A DNA stretch of 64,000 bases from Flexicrinis sp001567485 (GCA_030263635.1 SZPI01000024.1:1-64000), one strand, 5' to 3'; counted from the first letter of the stretch, positions 16,537-26,174 are shown. Made by a program: numbers and translations. The notes: generated by a model from the sequence alone, not told the origin.

Positions 16537-18396
16537 TTACGCCTCGACCAGCTTGCGCTTGGCCTTCTCGGTCTTCATGCGCAGCTCGGTGTTCAGAATA
16601 CGCTTGCGCAGGCGCAGGCTCTCCGGCGTGACCTCAAGCAGTTCGTCGTCGTCCATGAACTCGATAAAGTCGTCGAGGCTCATGCGGCGCGGCGGGATCA
16701 GGCCGGCGGTCGTCTCGCTGGGCTTGGCACGGAAGTTGGTCAGGTGCTTGGCGCGTGTGATGTTCATGCTCAGGTCTTCGGGGCGGATGTGCTCACCGAC
16801 GACCATGCCCTCGTAGACATCCGTGCCGGGGTCGACGAAGAACGTGCCGCGCTGCTGCAGCCCGACCAGCGCATAGGCGGTCGTCACACCGCTCTGATCG
16901 GCCACCAAGCTGCCGAACTGGCGATGCGGCGGGAGCGCCTGCACCAGCGGTAGATAATCATAAAACAGGGTGTGCAGCTGGCCCATGCCGCTGGTCGCGC
17001 GCATAAACTGGCTCTGCAAGCCGAGCAGGAAGCGGGTCGGCGCGCGGTAGGTGATATACGTCGTGCCGTTCTCGCTGTACATATCGAGCATATCGCCGCG
17101 GCGCGCGCCCATCATCTCGAACACCACGCCGGTCGAGTCGTCGGCGACCTCGATATGCACGTCCTCGACCGGTTCCAGCATCTCGCCGGAATCCTCGTCG
17201 GTATGGAAGATGACCTCGGGCTTGCTGACCTCGAACTCGTAGCCTTCGCGGCGCATGGTCTCGATCAAGATGCCGAGATGCAGCTCGCCGCGTCCGCTGA
17301 CCACGAAGCGGTCGGGTTGATCGCCGTCGGCGACGCGCAGCGCGACGTTCTGGCGCACTTCGTTGAACAGGCGTTCACGCAGGCGGCGCGACGTGCCGAG
17401 GCCGGTCTTGCCTTCCTTGCCCGCAAACGGCGAGGTGTTGACGCCAAACGTCATGCGCACAGTCGGTTCTTCCACGCTGATCGGTGGCAGCCCTTCGGTG
17501 ATCTCCGGCGCGCCCAACGTATCGCTGATGTACACCTGATCGAAGCCCGCCAGCGCCACGATGTCACCGGCGGATACCTCGCTCACTTCCTGCCGGGCGA
17601 GGTTGTGGAACGTAAACAGGTATTCGATGCGGCCGGTCATGCGGTGGCCGTTGGGCTGAATGCGCACGGCGGTCTGGCCCTTGCGCAGCGTGCCGGAGCG
17701 CAGGCGCCCGACGGCGATCTGGCCCTTGAAGTTGTCGTAGTCGAGCGTCGTCACTAGCAGGCGCGCGGGCGTGTCGGGGTCGATCTCCGGGGCCGGCACG
17801 TACTTGACGATGGTCTCGAACAGCGGGGTCAGGTCGCCGGTCAGCGTATCGGCGGAGTAGCCGGCGCGGCCTTCAAGGCCGATAGCGTAGACGACCGGGA
17901 ACTCGGCCTGTTCGTCGGTCGCGCCCAGTTCGATGAACAGGTCGAAGGTGTCGTTGAGCGCCTCATCAAGTCGGGCGTGCGGACGGTCGATCTTGTTGAT
18001 GACCACGATCACGCGCAGGCCGAGCGCCAGCGCCTTGCGCAGCACGAAGCGGGTCTGCGGCATCGGGCCTTCGACAGCGTCGATCAGCAGCAGCGCGCCG
18101 TCGACCATGTTCAGCACACGCTCGACCTCACCGCCAAAATCGGCGTGGCCGGGCGTATCGACGATGTTGATCTTGGTGTTGTTCCACGTCACGGCGGTGT
18201 TCTTCGCCAGAATCGTGATGCCGCGTTCGCGCTCGAGCGCGTTGCTGTCAAGGATGCGCTCGCCTGCGCCGGCGGCGGCGTTCGCGTCGCGGAAGACTTT
18301 GGCCTGTTTGAGCATGCCGTCGACCAGCGTCGTCTTGCCGTGATCGACATGCGCGATGATGGCGATGTTACGAATATCGTTCCGGGTGGTTTTCAC
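16537..18396 (-). CDS. typA: translational GTPase TypA/BipA
   Basis: The 619-residue product has all translational-GTPase motifs: G1 AHVDHGKTT (residues 15-23), RGITI, G3 DTPGHADF and G4 NKIDRP. It then shows the TypA domain order with GRGELHLGILIETMRREGYEF, and a Lys/Arg-rich C-terminal tail (LRMKTEKAKRKL). Length is typical. TypA binds the ribosome in the EF-G site and influences 50S assembly and stress or low-temperature growth. It is a single-gene unit with its own terminator downstream and a repeat-filled 680-bp gap upstream. Confidence 0.96.
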   Translation of the reverse strand: MKTTRNDIRNIAIIAHVDHGKTTLVDGMLKQAKVFRDANAAAGAGERILDSNALERERGITILAKNTAVTWNNTKINIVDTPGHADFGGEVERVLNMVDGALLLIDAVEGPMPQTRFVLRKALALGLRVIVVINKIDRPHARLDEALNDTFDLFIELGATDEQAEFPVVYAIGLEGRAGYSADTLTGDLTPLFETIVKYVPAPEIDPDTPARLLVTTLDYDNFKGQIAVGRLRSGTLRKGQTAVRIQPNGHRMTGRIEYLFTFHNLARQEVSEVSAGDIVALAGFDQVYISDTLGAPEITEGLPPISVEEPTVRMTFGVNTSPFAGKEGKTGLGTSRRLRERLFNEVRQNVALRVADGDQPDRFVVSGRGELHLGILIETMRREGYEFEVSKPEVIFHTDEDSGEMLEPVEDVHIEVADDSTGVVFEMMGARRGDMLDMYSENGTTYITYRAPTRFLLGLQSQFMRATSGMGQLHTLFYDYLPLVQALPPHRQFGSLVADQSGVTTAYALVGLQQRGTFFVDPGTDVYEGMVVGEHIRPEDLSMNITRAKHLTNFRAKPSETTAGLIPPRRMSLDDFIEFMDDDELLEVTPESLRLRKRILNTELRMKTEKAKRKLVEA

Positions 18397-19077
18397 CGGA
18401 TTGCCCTCGTGTTCTACGTCGGTGGGGTGATGCGACCAACGATTGTAACAGAGTTAGTACCACCCCGCGTAGGGTGGAGACGATTTGAGATTGAAAGGAA
18501 TCTGTTGTCCGTGTAAAGCGATCGTGCCGCGCGGCTTCGATCCCCTCGCCCCCGGCCCCTCTCCCTCAGGGAGAGGGGAGAAGGACGTGCGTGGTAGTGG
18601 GTGGTGCGAGGCAGCGGGGCGGCCCTGCAAGCCCCTTTGTGTCCTCCGTGTCCTCTGTGGTTCAATCGGTACTCATCACTTGGCACTCATCACTCGGAGA
18701 AACCCTCACCCCCGGCCCCTCTCCCACAAGGGGAGAGGGGAGAACGAATCGCATGTGGTGGTGGGATGTAGTGGGCGGGCGGGCGGGGCCATTTCTGACT
18801 GCTGCCCCTGACTACTGACGCCTGAAACCTGACCACTGCCCCCTTTGTATCCTTTGTGGTTCAATCGGTTTGCCCTTCACTCAGCACTCATCACTTGGCA
18901 CTCATCACTCGGAGAAGCCCTCACCCCCGGCCCCTCTCCCTCAGGGAGAGGGGAGAAGGACGTGCGTGTGTGACGGCGGGCCGAATGCGGTACACTCACT
19001 GACCACTGACCACTGATCCCTGACCACTGACAACTGACAACTGCCCCCCCCTTTATCAATCACCACGAGGATCGAAC
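18397..19077. repeat. 680-bp intergenic block built of dispersed repeats
   Basis: No gene is supported here. Three hairpin repeats of the type CCCCTCTCCCT-CA-AGGGAGAGGGG lie at 18556-18578, 18716-18740 and 18931-18953, each followed by AGAA. Two composite blocks (18630-18740 and 18841-18968) have the words GTGTCCTCTGTGGTTCAATC, then CACTCATCACT and ACCCTCACCCCCGGCCCC. Two word arrays of CTGACCACTGA type occupy 18795-18842 and 18994-19050. The hairpins resemble REP or Y-type bacterial repeats; none is followed by a T tract. Confidence 0.75.
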
Positions 19078-19302
19078 ATGCTGCGATGGCTGTGGACGTT
19101 CATTACAGGAGAGCATCGGAACGAACCGAAAGAGTCGCCGCTGATGGCGAGTTACCGGCGGAAGCGGATTCTCACCGAGCTTGCGCATGAAGACCGCGCC
19201 GACAGCGAGGATGACAATGACGACGGCTCCGGGCTGACAGACGAGGAGAAAGCCGGGTTGGTCGATTGGCACTTGTACGGTGACGGTGAGTCAGAATGGT
19301 GA
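19078..19302 (+). CDS. small acidic hypothetical protein
   Basis: This 74-residue frame has a short hydrophobic N-terminus (MLRWLWTFITGE), a basic middle (YRRKRILTELAHE) and a very acidic stretch (DRADSEDDNDDGSGLTDEEK). An AC-GAGGATCG stretch could serve as a weak ribosome binding site. The composition looks protein-like and no gene overlaps it on the other strand, but I recognise no family and cannot exclude a chance frame. Confidence 0.5.
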   Translation: MLRWLWTFITGEHRNEPKESPLMASYRRKRILTELAHEDRADSEDDNDDGSGLTDEEKAGLVDWHLYGDGESEW

Positions 19303-19349
19303 CTGCGGCGAACTTTCGCCCAACCCTGCGCTGATGGCCGGCGGCTGTC

Positions 19350-20423
19350 CTATGTCCCTGTGGGACGCCGCTGTTTCGAGCGAATGAACTCGCCGGCCAG
19401 CCGCACAAACAGCCCCGGCGCATGCCGCATCAGCCACGCCCGCAGCGCCAATCGCTCGCGGCCGTCGGAGTACGCGCGCGCATACGCCAGCATCCGCCGG
19501 AGCACCCGGTCGGCCTCGCGGTCGATGTGCGCGCGCTCCTCGGCTTGGAGCAGGAACACTGCAAAGCAGCGCCTGCGAATGGCCCAATACGTCCGCAGCG
19601 CGGCGACCAGATCGGCGCCGGGGATGACCTCTTGAGGTGCGCCTTTAGGCTGCTGCGGCACCACCATCTGGAACAGTACGCGTGTGTCGGCCTCCGATAA
19701 CGGCGCGTCCATCAACGCGCACAGCTCGCGGTGCATGATGCGGTAGTGCGTATCGAGCTGCTGCTGGCGTCGGGTCGTTGAGATCCCCGCCGGATTGACC
19801 CGGTAATGCAGGTGAATCTGCTGCAAGCGCGCGACCTGTCCCCGATGGCTCAGCCGCGCCCACAGATCGTAGTCCTCTGCCGTGAAGTAAGCGGCGTCGT
19901 ACTGCATGTCCGCTAACGCGCTGCGCCGGATCATCGCCGTGGGGTGCTGCACCGAGGTCATCCAGAGCAGCGACCAGCGCATATAGCCCGGCGTCCCCGG
20001 CTCAGGCGGCGGCGGCATCTCACCTCCGTGATAGACGAACTGCCCGTCGTCGTCGATGTGCGTGTACTTCGTGCCGAGCAGTACCACCACCGGGTTCGCG
20101 TCCATATAGGCGACCTGAGCCGTCAATCGTTCCGGCAGGCAGATGTCGTCGCCGTCCATCCGGGCGATATACTCGCCGCGAGCGCGCGCAATCCCCCGGT
20201 TCAAAGACGCGACGATGCCAAGATTCTGCGGGTTCCGCGCCAGCACGATCCGCGGGTCGTCATACGCCGCCAGAATTCCGGCCGTGCCATCTGTGGAGCA
20301 GTCGTCGATGATGAGGAACTCGAAGTCAGAGAACGTCTGGCTCAGAACACTGTCAACGGCGGCCCGCAGATGTTTCTCGACGTTGAAGACCGGCATCAGC
20401 ACGGTCACGCGCGGCTGGCTCAT
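19350..20423 (-). CDS. family 2 glycosyltransferase
   Basis: From ATG 20423 the product is 357 residues. It opens with the GT-A nucleotide-sugar fold: VTVLMPVFNVEKHLRAAVDS, then FLIIDDCSTDGT, and the DXD-like metal site ARMDGDDICLPERL near residue 95. The C-terminal third is helical and lacks membrane segments, so the enzyme probably works at the cytoplasmic face. The start is fixed by an ATGA overlap with the upstream sulfotransferase gene. It is the last gene of the 12-gene operon that begins with the exporter permease. Donor and acceptor sugars are unknown. Confidence 0.88.
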   Translation of the reverse strand: MSQPRVTVLMPVFNVEKHLRAAVDSVLSQTFSDFEFLIIDDCSTDGTAGILAAYDDPRIVLARNPQNLGIVASLNRGIARARGEYIARMDGDDICLPERLTAQVAYMDANPVVVLLGTKYTHIDDDGQFVYHGGEMPPPPEPGTPGYMRWSLLWMTSVQHPTAMIRRSALADMQYDAAYFTAEDYDLWARLSHRGQVARLQQIHLHYRVNPAGISTTRRQQQLDTHYRIMHRELCALMDAPLSEADTRVLFQMVVPQQPKGAPQEVIPGADLVAALRTYWAIRRRCFAVFLLQAEERAHIDREADRVLRRMLAYARAYSDGRERLALRAWLMRHAPGLFVRLAGEFIRSKQRRPTGT

Positions 20424-21211
20424 CCCGTATACCCCGCTAGCGCGCACAACTGCCGGTACATCCGGTCGATGGGCCGGGGAACCGGGCGCGCATGCGCTTT
20501 TGTCCGTGCGAGCTGTGCGTCCGGAAACGCCCGATTGACCGCCGCGCCGGTCAGCGCCTCAATTTTGTCGAGTCCATCTTGGGTCAAGACTTGGTTGTAG
20601 TGCAGAAACAGCCACTTGCCGCGATGCCGGTGCTTGTACAGGATATGCGCATACATGCAGGCCCACACGTCAAGCGCCTGCCGGTACGACAAACGAATCC
20701 CCTTCAGATAGTCCTCCTGCTCGACCTCCTTCAGGATGCTGGCCGCGGTGATCGCCGGTTCGCGGAACACGCAGATGAACACCGCATGGTGCAGATGCGG
20801 GCGCCAACCGGACAGCGTGTAGCACAGCCGTGGGTCTTTGATGCAGAAGGGTTGGTGATCGGTGATCTGGGCGATCCGCGCCGCTTTTGCGGGGGTTACG
20901 GTGGGGTCACGATAGCGCGGCAGAATCGCCAGCCAGTGCACCTTGCCCCACGCGGGCGCATCGGCGAAGTTCGGCTGCGGCGCGAGGATGCCCAGCCCGC
21001 GCGAGATGCGCTCTCGCAAGGTAGGCCGGAGCATCGTGCGAACCAAGTCCTCGTTGAGCGCCTCAACCTCGCGCGACTCGAAAAATCCTTTCGGGTTCGC
21101 CCCGGTTGCAGGCATCATGGTATCGCCCATGTAGTAGCCGGCGTCCGCCAGCGTGCCTGCTACCATACTCGTGCCGCTGCGTCCTGCGCCCAGAACGAAG
21201 CAGTTATGCAT
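20420..21211 (-). CDS. sulfotransferase (cluster sulfotransferase 1)
   Basis: This 263-residue protein starts with a PAPS-binding P-loop-like motif, LGAGRSGTSMVAGTL (5'-phosphosulfate loop), and has FICVFREPAITAASIL as the 3'-phosphate motif. It should move sulfate from PAPS to a hydroxyl of a sugar or lipid. It overlaps the downstream glycosyltransferase by 4 bases and follows the next gene by 4 bases, so all three are co-translated. The segment ATGANPKGFFESREVEALNE resembles bacterial proteins annotated as sulfotransferase family. The acceptor is unknown. Confidence 0.82.
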   Translation of the reverse strand: MHNCFVLGAGRSGTSMVAGTLADAGYYMGDTMMPATGANPKGFFESREVEALNEDLVRTMLRPTLRERISRGLGILAPQPNFADAPAWGKVHWLAILPRYRDPTVTPAKAARIAQITDHQPFCIKDPRLCYTLSGWRPHLHHAVFICVFREPAITAASILKEVEQEDYLKGIRLSYRQALDVWACMYAHILYKHRHRGKWLFLHYNQVLTQDGLDKIEALTGAAVNRAFPDAQLARTKAHARPVPRPIDRMYRQLCALAGYTG

Positions 21212-21215
21212 AATC

Positions 21216-22058
21216 TCAACGCCGACCCGTTAAACTCACCCAGCGTCCGTAGAGGGCGTTCAAACGCGGGAAGATCGCCACTTCCCGCCGGAACCCGCGC
21301 TCCTGCTCACGCACCCGTTCCTCAAAGAGCGACACCGCGAAAGCATACAGCTGCACGTCCAGATTGTTGTGCTGCTCGGCGATCTTGATCGACTCGGTGG
21401 TGTGTTGGGCTTTAGCGCGCACGTTCGTCCCGACGTTTTTGCGCACGTAGAGCGGAGTCTTCCAGCCGTAGAACCGCCGGAACATGATCAGCGATTCGTC
21501 ATAGCGCTCCAGCAGCCCGAAGGTGTCGATCCGGTCGCGCAGCGTCTGCTTGGCGATCTCCAGATGCTCTGGCGTGCACTCGCCTGAATCGTCGATGCCC
21601 GCCAACAGCCGGGTTTGCAGGTTGCTTCTCAGATGAACGATACCGTCGTTCAGGTCGAGCTTCTCTGTGATGAACTTCTCGTGCAGCTGGTGAGTCTGCT
21701 TCCTCAGCACCTTGTAGTAGCTTGAGAACAGCCATTGAACCGGGTCGCGCAGCATGGTGAAGTACGACGTCGGCCGATCCGTCGACGTGTGCACACCGTA
21801 CGGCACGTGTCCGCCCACCAGTGCAATCGTGGAGCTGTTTTGCTCGATTAAACCGCGGAGAGTCGCGTCGTTGTTGGCGATGGAGCCTTCCATGATCCGG
21901 CGCGCGCGTTTGTAGCCGTACTGCCGGTACAGAATCGACCATAGGGTCGTCCCGCCGGTCTTGGGGACGTGAAGGAAAAGCACCAGCAAGTTCTTGTCTG
22001 ATCGCGCCAAGCGACAGGTCTCCACTTCATTCTCGAAAAGGCATGCCGGCATAAACAA
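21216..22058 (-). CDS. sulfotransferase, family 2-like (cluster sulfotransferase 2)
   Basis: The 280-residue product has FLHVPKTGGTTLWSILYRQY as its 5'-phosphosulfate loop and YFTMLRDPVQWLFSSYYKV as its 3'-phosphate motif, the pattern of carbohydrate (heparan/chondroitin-type) sulfotransferases. The GGHVPYG segment between them is also typical. ATG 22058 or 22052 are possible starts. There is no signal peptide or membrane helix, so it acts in the cytoplasm. It follows the GT4 gene after 73 bp. Confidence 0.82.
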   Translation of the reverse strand: MFMPACLFENEVETCRLARSDKNLLVLFLHVPKTGGTTLWSILYRQYGYKRARRIMEGSIANNDATLRGLIEQNSSTIALVGGHVPYGVHTSTDRPTSYFTMLRDPVQWLFSSYYKVLRKQTHQLHEKFITEKLDLNDGIVHLRSNLQTRLLAGIDDSGECTPEHLEIAKQTLRDRIDTFGLLERYDESLIMFRRFYGWKTPLYVRKNVGTNVRAKAQHTTESIKIAEQHNNLDVQLYAFAVSLFEERVREQERGFRREVAIFPRLNALYGRWVSLTGRR

Positions 22059-22131
22059 ACTGCACTACCCGCATGACAATCACCCCCTCCACAGGGAAGG
22101 CGGCCTTGCCCCGGCCATTGTAGTGCAGTGT

Positions 22132-23373
22132 TTAGGACACTCTTCCGAACCGATCACCAATGATTTCAGTATACAACCCCACATAACGCGCTGCAATCTG
22201 CATACTGTCGTAGCGCGATACCGCTTCGGCGCGTGCATGTTCTCCCAGCGCCGCCCTGTTCGCCAGCGACCAACTGATCCCGTGGGCCAAGTCCTCGGCG
22301 TCGAGGGGCCGCGCCAGATAGCCCGACTGCTGATGGTCGATCAAGTCCGGCATCCCGCCGATATGGAATCCGACCGACGGCGTCCCGCAGGTCAAGGCCT
22401 CCATTACCGTGTTCGGCAGGTTGTCCTGCACCGACGGCGCAACGAAGACGTCAGCGGCCGAATACAGCAGCGCGAGGAGTTGATCGTTGTCGATCGTCCC
22501 GACGTGATGCGCCTTGAGGTTCGTCTCCAGCACCGGTTGGGACACGCCGAAGAGAACAAGCTCCACGTCGTCTCTTTCCGGCAGAAGCGCCAGCGCCTTT
22601 GAGAGATACGCGAACCCCTTGCGCTCGTCGTCGATGTGCTGCGCCCCGAACAGGATCAGCGTCTTGTCCTGTGGCAAGCGCAGGACATCGCGCGCGAACG
22701 CGGCGTTGAACGGCCGGAACACCTGCGTGTCGATCGCGTTGGGGATGACCTCGGTACGGTAGCCGCCTAGAATCGGACTTTCCTTCACGATATCCGCCAG
22801 CCAGCGGCTTGGCGTGACAATCGTCAGGTTGAGATCACGCCACGAGCGCCGCTTGCGTTCCCATGTCGACGCGCTGATGTCCCGTGGCTGTGTCGATCGA
22901 AGCTGCGGGCAGGATCCGCAGCCCGTCCGGTACAACACGCAGCTTCCGGCGTAATGGCATCCCCCGGTGACCGCCCACATATCATGAAGCGTCCAGACGA
23001 TCGGGGCACGGATTCTCGCCAGCGCCTCCACCGACAGCATCCCGCCGCCCAGCCAGTGAAGATTGACCACGTCGGGCCGGGCGCGCTCAAGATACCCCAA
23101 TACCGGCGTGGAGACCCGACCGGTAGACCAGTCGCCGCCACGATATTCGGGATAGGCGCGCTTCGACGGGCGGTCGAGGTGAATGACGCGGCGTCGGATC
23201 AACCGTTGAAGCCGGTTCAGCGGGACGCTGTCGACGTTCGGGTCTCTGGTCGAACGCCGCAGCACGAGCATCCGCGCATCCGTCCCCACTATCCGCTGAG
23301 CCGCATACAGCCGGTTGGCGGAACGGGCGGCGCCGCCGCGGCTCTCGTCGGTATTGATGTGCAAGGCTTTCAC
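22132..23373 (-). CDS. family 4 glycosyltransferase
   Basis: The 413-residue protein has two Rossmann lobes of the GT-B fold. The N-terminus shows MKALHINTDESRGGAARSAN, and the C-lobe donor site shows FVAPSVQDNLPNTVMEALTC with the GTPSVGF and GGMPDLI elements of the GT4 E-x7-E region. A mid-protein cysteine cluster (CHYAGSCVLYRTGCGSCP, residues about 135-155) is seen in a subset of GT4 enzymes acting in surface glycan loci. It should add a sugar from a nucleotide donor on the cytoplasmic side. It is part of the sulfated-glycan operon. Confidence 0.9.
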   Translation of the reverse strand: MKALHINTDESRGGAARSANRLYAAQRIVGTDARMLVLRRSTRDPNVDSVPLNRLQRLIRRRVIHLDRPSKRAYPEYRGGDWSTGRVSTPVLGYLERARPDVVNLHWLGGGMLSVEALARIRAPIVWTLHDMWAVTGGCHYAGSCVLYRTGCGSCPQLRSTQPRDISASTWERKRRSWRDLNLTIVTPSRWLADIVKESPILGGYRTEVIPNAIDTQVFRPFNAAFARDVLRLPQDKTLILFGAQHIDDERKGFAYLSKALALLPERDDVELVLFGVSQPVLETNLKAHHVGTIDNDQLLALLYSAADVFVAPSVQDNLPNTVMEALTCGTPSVGFHIGGMPDLIDHQQSGYLARPLDAEDLAHGISWSLANRAALGEHARAEAVSRYDSMQIAARYVGLYTEIIGDRFGRVS

Positions 23374-23423
23374 AACGTTGAGTCTCCAGCGCCCATCTTG
23401 AGAATCACAGTGGGACGCGCCGG

Positions 23424-24323
23424 TTACGCATTCTCATCCAGCGCTTCTTGCCCGAACTCCGGGAACATCTCGAACATAACACGCTCGCGGCGCCGGACAA
23501 GGGCCTTCAGCTCCGGCGTGTAGTACTTTTCCCACGCTTGATCTTCGCGGCGGCCGCCTTTACGCGGCAGCACCTTGTTGTGTTCGAGGATGAAGGCGAT
23601 CTCCTCGTGAGGGAAATCGAGCTTGCGCAAGAACTGATACAGCCCGTGATTCAGGTCATGCGTGAACGTGTAGTGCAGATTGGGGGCCACGTCCTCACGA
23701 TAGCGGCGCTCTGCGAGATAGTCCGCGTCGATGTCCAGCAGGCGCAGCGGGTCTTGAAACAGCGTCCGGAGGACTTCGCGCGTTTGATAGCCGATCTGAT
23801 CTTCGGGGGACAGCTTGGGCAGCATCAGCTCGTCAGCCAGCAGCCTCATCAGCTCGACGTACTCGGCAAACGTGAGGTTCGGGAAATGCGGGTAGTGAGA
23901 AGCGATGACGCTCTCGCGATATTTCGACCCGCGCGCCTGCTGCCAGTTCTTGTATTCAAACTGCGAAACGATCCGGTCATACGGATTGCGGATGGTCGTC
24001 AGAATGGGCTTATGCCGGTGTTCCGGCGGGATCTGATAGACCCAGCCGTGCTTGTTGGGGGTCTGGTGTTTTGCGTGTTTGATCGTGCGGCCGTGCGCCG
24101 GCTGATCGGAGATGTAGATCGGGTAGTGCTGCAGCAGGAAGATCGCTGGCTGCCGGCTGAACACGCGCTGGACACGCTGCCTCCATGGAAGCGGCTGATC
24201 TTCGATCACTTCGACCACGTGACAGCCGCGCGCTTCGTAGAGCTTGCGCACCATCGATTCGACGAACGTGCCTCCCGTCTTTGAGACGTGGACATGGACA
24301 AAGTGATCTGTAATCAGCATCAT
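23424..24323 (-). CDS. sulfotransferase, family 2-like (cluster sulfotransferase 3)
   Basis: The 299-residue product has HVHVSKTGGTFVESMVRKLY at its start and PILTTIRNPYDRIVSQFEYK as the second PAPS-contact motif. It shares order and many blocks with the next gene in the operon (both have HPF/HEEIAFILEH, EDQ-WEKYYTPELKA and NLHYTFTHDLN-type segments), so the two are tandem paralogues. A sulfotransferase acting on sugars is the best call; the acceptor cannot be named. It is preceded by a 99-bp gap. Confidence 0.82.
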   Translation of the reverse strand: MMLITDHFVHVHVSKTGGTFVESMVRKLYEARGCHVVEVIEDQPLPWRQRVQRVFSRQPAIFLLQHYPIYISDQPAHGRTIKHAKHQTPNKHGWVYQIPPEHRHKPILTTIRNPYDRIVSQFEYKNWQQARGSKYRESVIASHYPHFPNLTFAEYVELMRLLADELMLPKLSPEDQIGYQTREVLRTLFQDPLRLLDIDADYLAERRYREDVAPNLHYTFTHDLNHGLYQFLRKLDFPHEEIAFILEHNKVLPRKGGRREDQAWEKYYTPELKALVRRRERVMFEMFPEFGQEALDENA

Positions 24324-24422
24324 CGGGCCTTATGCTTCGGGACAGGTTGCGCCCCGCCATGGGCAGAAGTTGTGCCGCGCATCACACGACGATACCTTCG
24401 CGCGTCCACATATTCGCCTGCC

Positions 24423-25253
24423 TCAGCAGTCAAAGACGGGGAACATCTCAAAGAGCATTCGTTCATAGTGCCGCACCGCTGCCTTGAGTGCTGGCGTGTA
24501 GTATTTCTCCCACGTCTGATCTTCACTCCGGCCCTGCCCGTTCGGAAGCACCTTCTGATGCTGCAAGATGAACGCGATCTCCTCGTGAGGATAGTCCATA
24601 GTCAGCAGAAAGTCATAGAGCTGCTGATTGAGGTCGTGCGTGAACGTGTAGTGCAAATTCGGGTGGACGTCCGTTTGGTAGCGGCGGGCGGCCAGATAGT
24701 CGGCGTCGATTTCGGAAAGCGCCGCCGGATTGGGATAGAAGTACTTCACGAACTGGATCGTATGCCGGCCGAGCCGATCCTGTGGGTCGAAACGCTGCCT
24801 CAGCTCGTCAGCCGAAAACGTATTGGAGACCTCGACAAACTCCGCGAACGAAATGTCCGGATACTGCGGATACTTCGTCTTGAGGTCTCCGACGTTACGG
24901 AAAAACGTCTCTGGATGCTGCTGCCACCACTTGAACTCGTACTGAGAGACGTACCGGTCGTACGGATTACGAAGGGTGGTGAGGACGGGTTTATCGCGGT
25001 GTTCGGGCGGAATCTGGCTCACGCGGCCATGCTGGTTCCACTCGTTCGGCCCGGCGAGATTGATGAGTTCGAGGAACACCGGGCGGCGTTTCTTGAACAG
25101 GTCACGCAGCGAACGGCGGCGCGGCGGCTGATCGGCACGACGGTGCTCGATGAGGTCTCCGCGCTTTTCGTGGATCTTGCGCAGCACCGTCTCGACGAAC
25201 GTTCCGCCCGTCTTGGGCATGTGAATATAGACAAACCGGTCGGTGATAATCAT
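24423..25253 (-). CDS. sulfotransferase, family 2-like (cluster sulfotransferase 4)
   Basis: This 276-residue protein is the paralogue of the previous entry. It has YIHMPKTGGTFVETVLRKIH at the N-terminus, VLTTLRNPYDRYVSQYEFKW in the middle, and the shared C-terminal block FPHEEIAFILQHQKV-like through KYYTPALKAAV. The pair probably arose by duplication and may sulfate different positions of the same repeat unit; that is inference. The start ATG 25253 is 6 bases after the upstream stop. Confidence 0.82.
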   Translation of the reverse strand: MIITDRFVYIHMPKTGGTFVETVLRKIHEKRGDLIEHRRADQPPRRRSLRDLFKKRRPVFLELINLAGPNEWNQHGRVSQIPPEHRDKPVLTTLRNPYDRYVSQYEFKWWQQHPETFFRNVGDLKTKYPQYPDISFAEFVEVSNTFSADELRQRFDPQDRLGRHTIQFVKYFYPNPAALSEIDADYLAARRYQTDVHPNLHYTFTHDLNQQLYDFLLTMDYPHEEIAFILQHQKVLPNGQGRSEDQTWEKYYTPALKAAVRHYERMLFEMFPVFDC

Positions 25254-25259
25254 TCGCGG

Positions 25260-26162
25260 CTATGCCCTACCTAGCAAAACTTTCATGGCGCGCCGAACCC
25301 GTCTGTAGACTCCTTCGACGGGCTTAGCGCTCGACGGTTGACTCGGATCCGGCTTACTGTTGGCCCTGTTGATCTCGCGCTCGCGCTGCGCCAACAGATC
25401 CAGCAGATCGCCCGGCATCGGCTCGCTGCGCGCCGCGTCCAACCCCTCGAAAGCGGTCGACAGCAGGTTGACCGCCCGATAGCGAATCACGACCTCTTGA
25501 CGCCGGTACGCATCATCGGCGGCCTTCGTGAAGGGATGCCACGGGTGATAGAGCTTGATCTGCGGATGCCACATGATCGGCAGGCCGTAGTTCTTAAAGC
25601 GCGTGTTGACGTCCTGACCGTTGGCGTGAAACCCGGTTCCAAACACCGGATGCTGCTCGTATCCGTTAATGGCGACCAGCCAGCGCTTCCGGACAGTCAG
25701 GCATGCGCCGAAGTTCGACGGGCTGGTCATCACGCACACATCGCGCAGATGCTCCAGAGTCACCGGGATCTGGCGCTGAGCCTCAGGCTCTTCGTAGCGG
25801 AACAAGTACATCACGAGCCGTTCGTCGGTCTGGTGCATCTCCCAGACGGTTTGCAGCATGTCCGGCTCAACGACGAGGTCGGCATCCGGGATGAGGATCA
25901 GTTCGCCCCGGCTTGCCGCGATCCCGGCGTTGAAGCAGTAGGACGAGTGATACTCCCCGCTGCGATTCAGCGTGATCACACGCGCGTTCGGGAACTTGGC
26001 GATCTCCGCGGCGAGCGCCGGATTCACCGTGTCATAGTATTCGACCCAGATCAGTTCGTAGTCCGACGGCGGGATCGTCTGGCTGCAGAAGAAGCGGATG
26101 GCGTGATAGCTCTCGCGAAAACTACCATCGACCATCACGATGCTCAATCGCGGGTTCGTCAT
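25260..26162 (-). CDS. family 2 glycosyltransferase
   Basis: The 300-residue product has a GT-A fold: LSIVMVDGSFRESYHAIRFF, a YELIWVEYYD strand, NAGIAASRGELILIPDADLV with its DxD motif, and FGTGFHANGQDVNTRFKNYG as the acceptor-side motif. No transmembrane segment is present. It sits 12 bases after the FkbM gene and 6 bases before the sulfotransferase pair. It should act on the cytoplasmic face on a lipid-linked intermediate. Confidence 0.85.
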   Translation of the reverse strand: MTNPRLSIVMVDGSFRESYHAIRFFCSQTIPPSDYELIWVEYYDTVNPALAAEIAKFPNARVITLNRSGEYHSSYCFNAGIAASRGELILIPDADLVVEPDMLQTVWEMHQTDERLVMYLFRYEEPEAQRQIPVTLEHLRDVCVMTSPSNFGACLTVRKRWLVAINGYEQHPVFGTGFHANGQDVNTRFKNYGLPIMWHPQIKLYHPWHPFTKAADDAYRRQEVVIRYRAVNLLSTAFEGLDAARSEPMPGDLLDLLAQREREINRANSKPDPSQPSSAKPVEGVYRRVRRAMKVLLGRA

Positions 26163-26174
26163 CGTGGACAGCCC

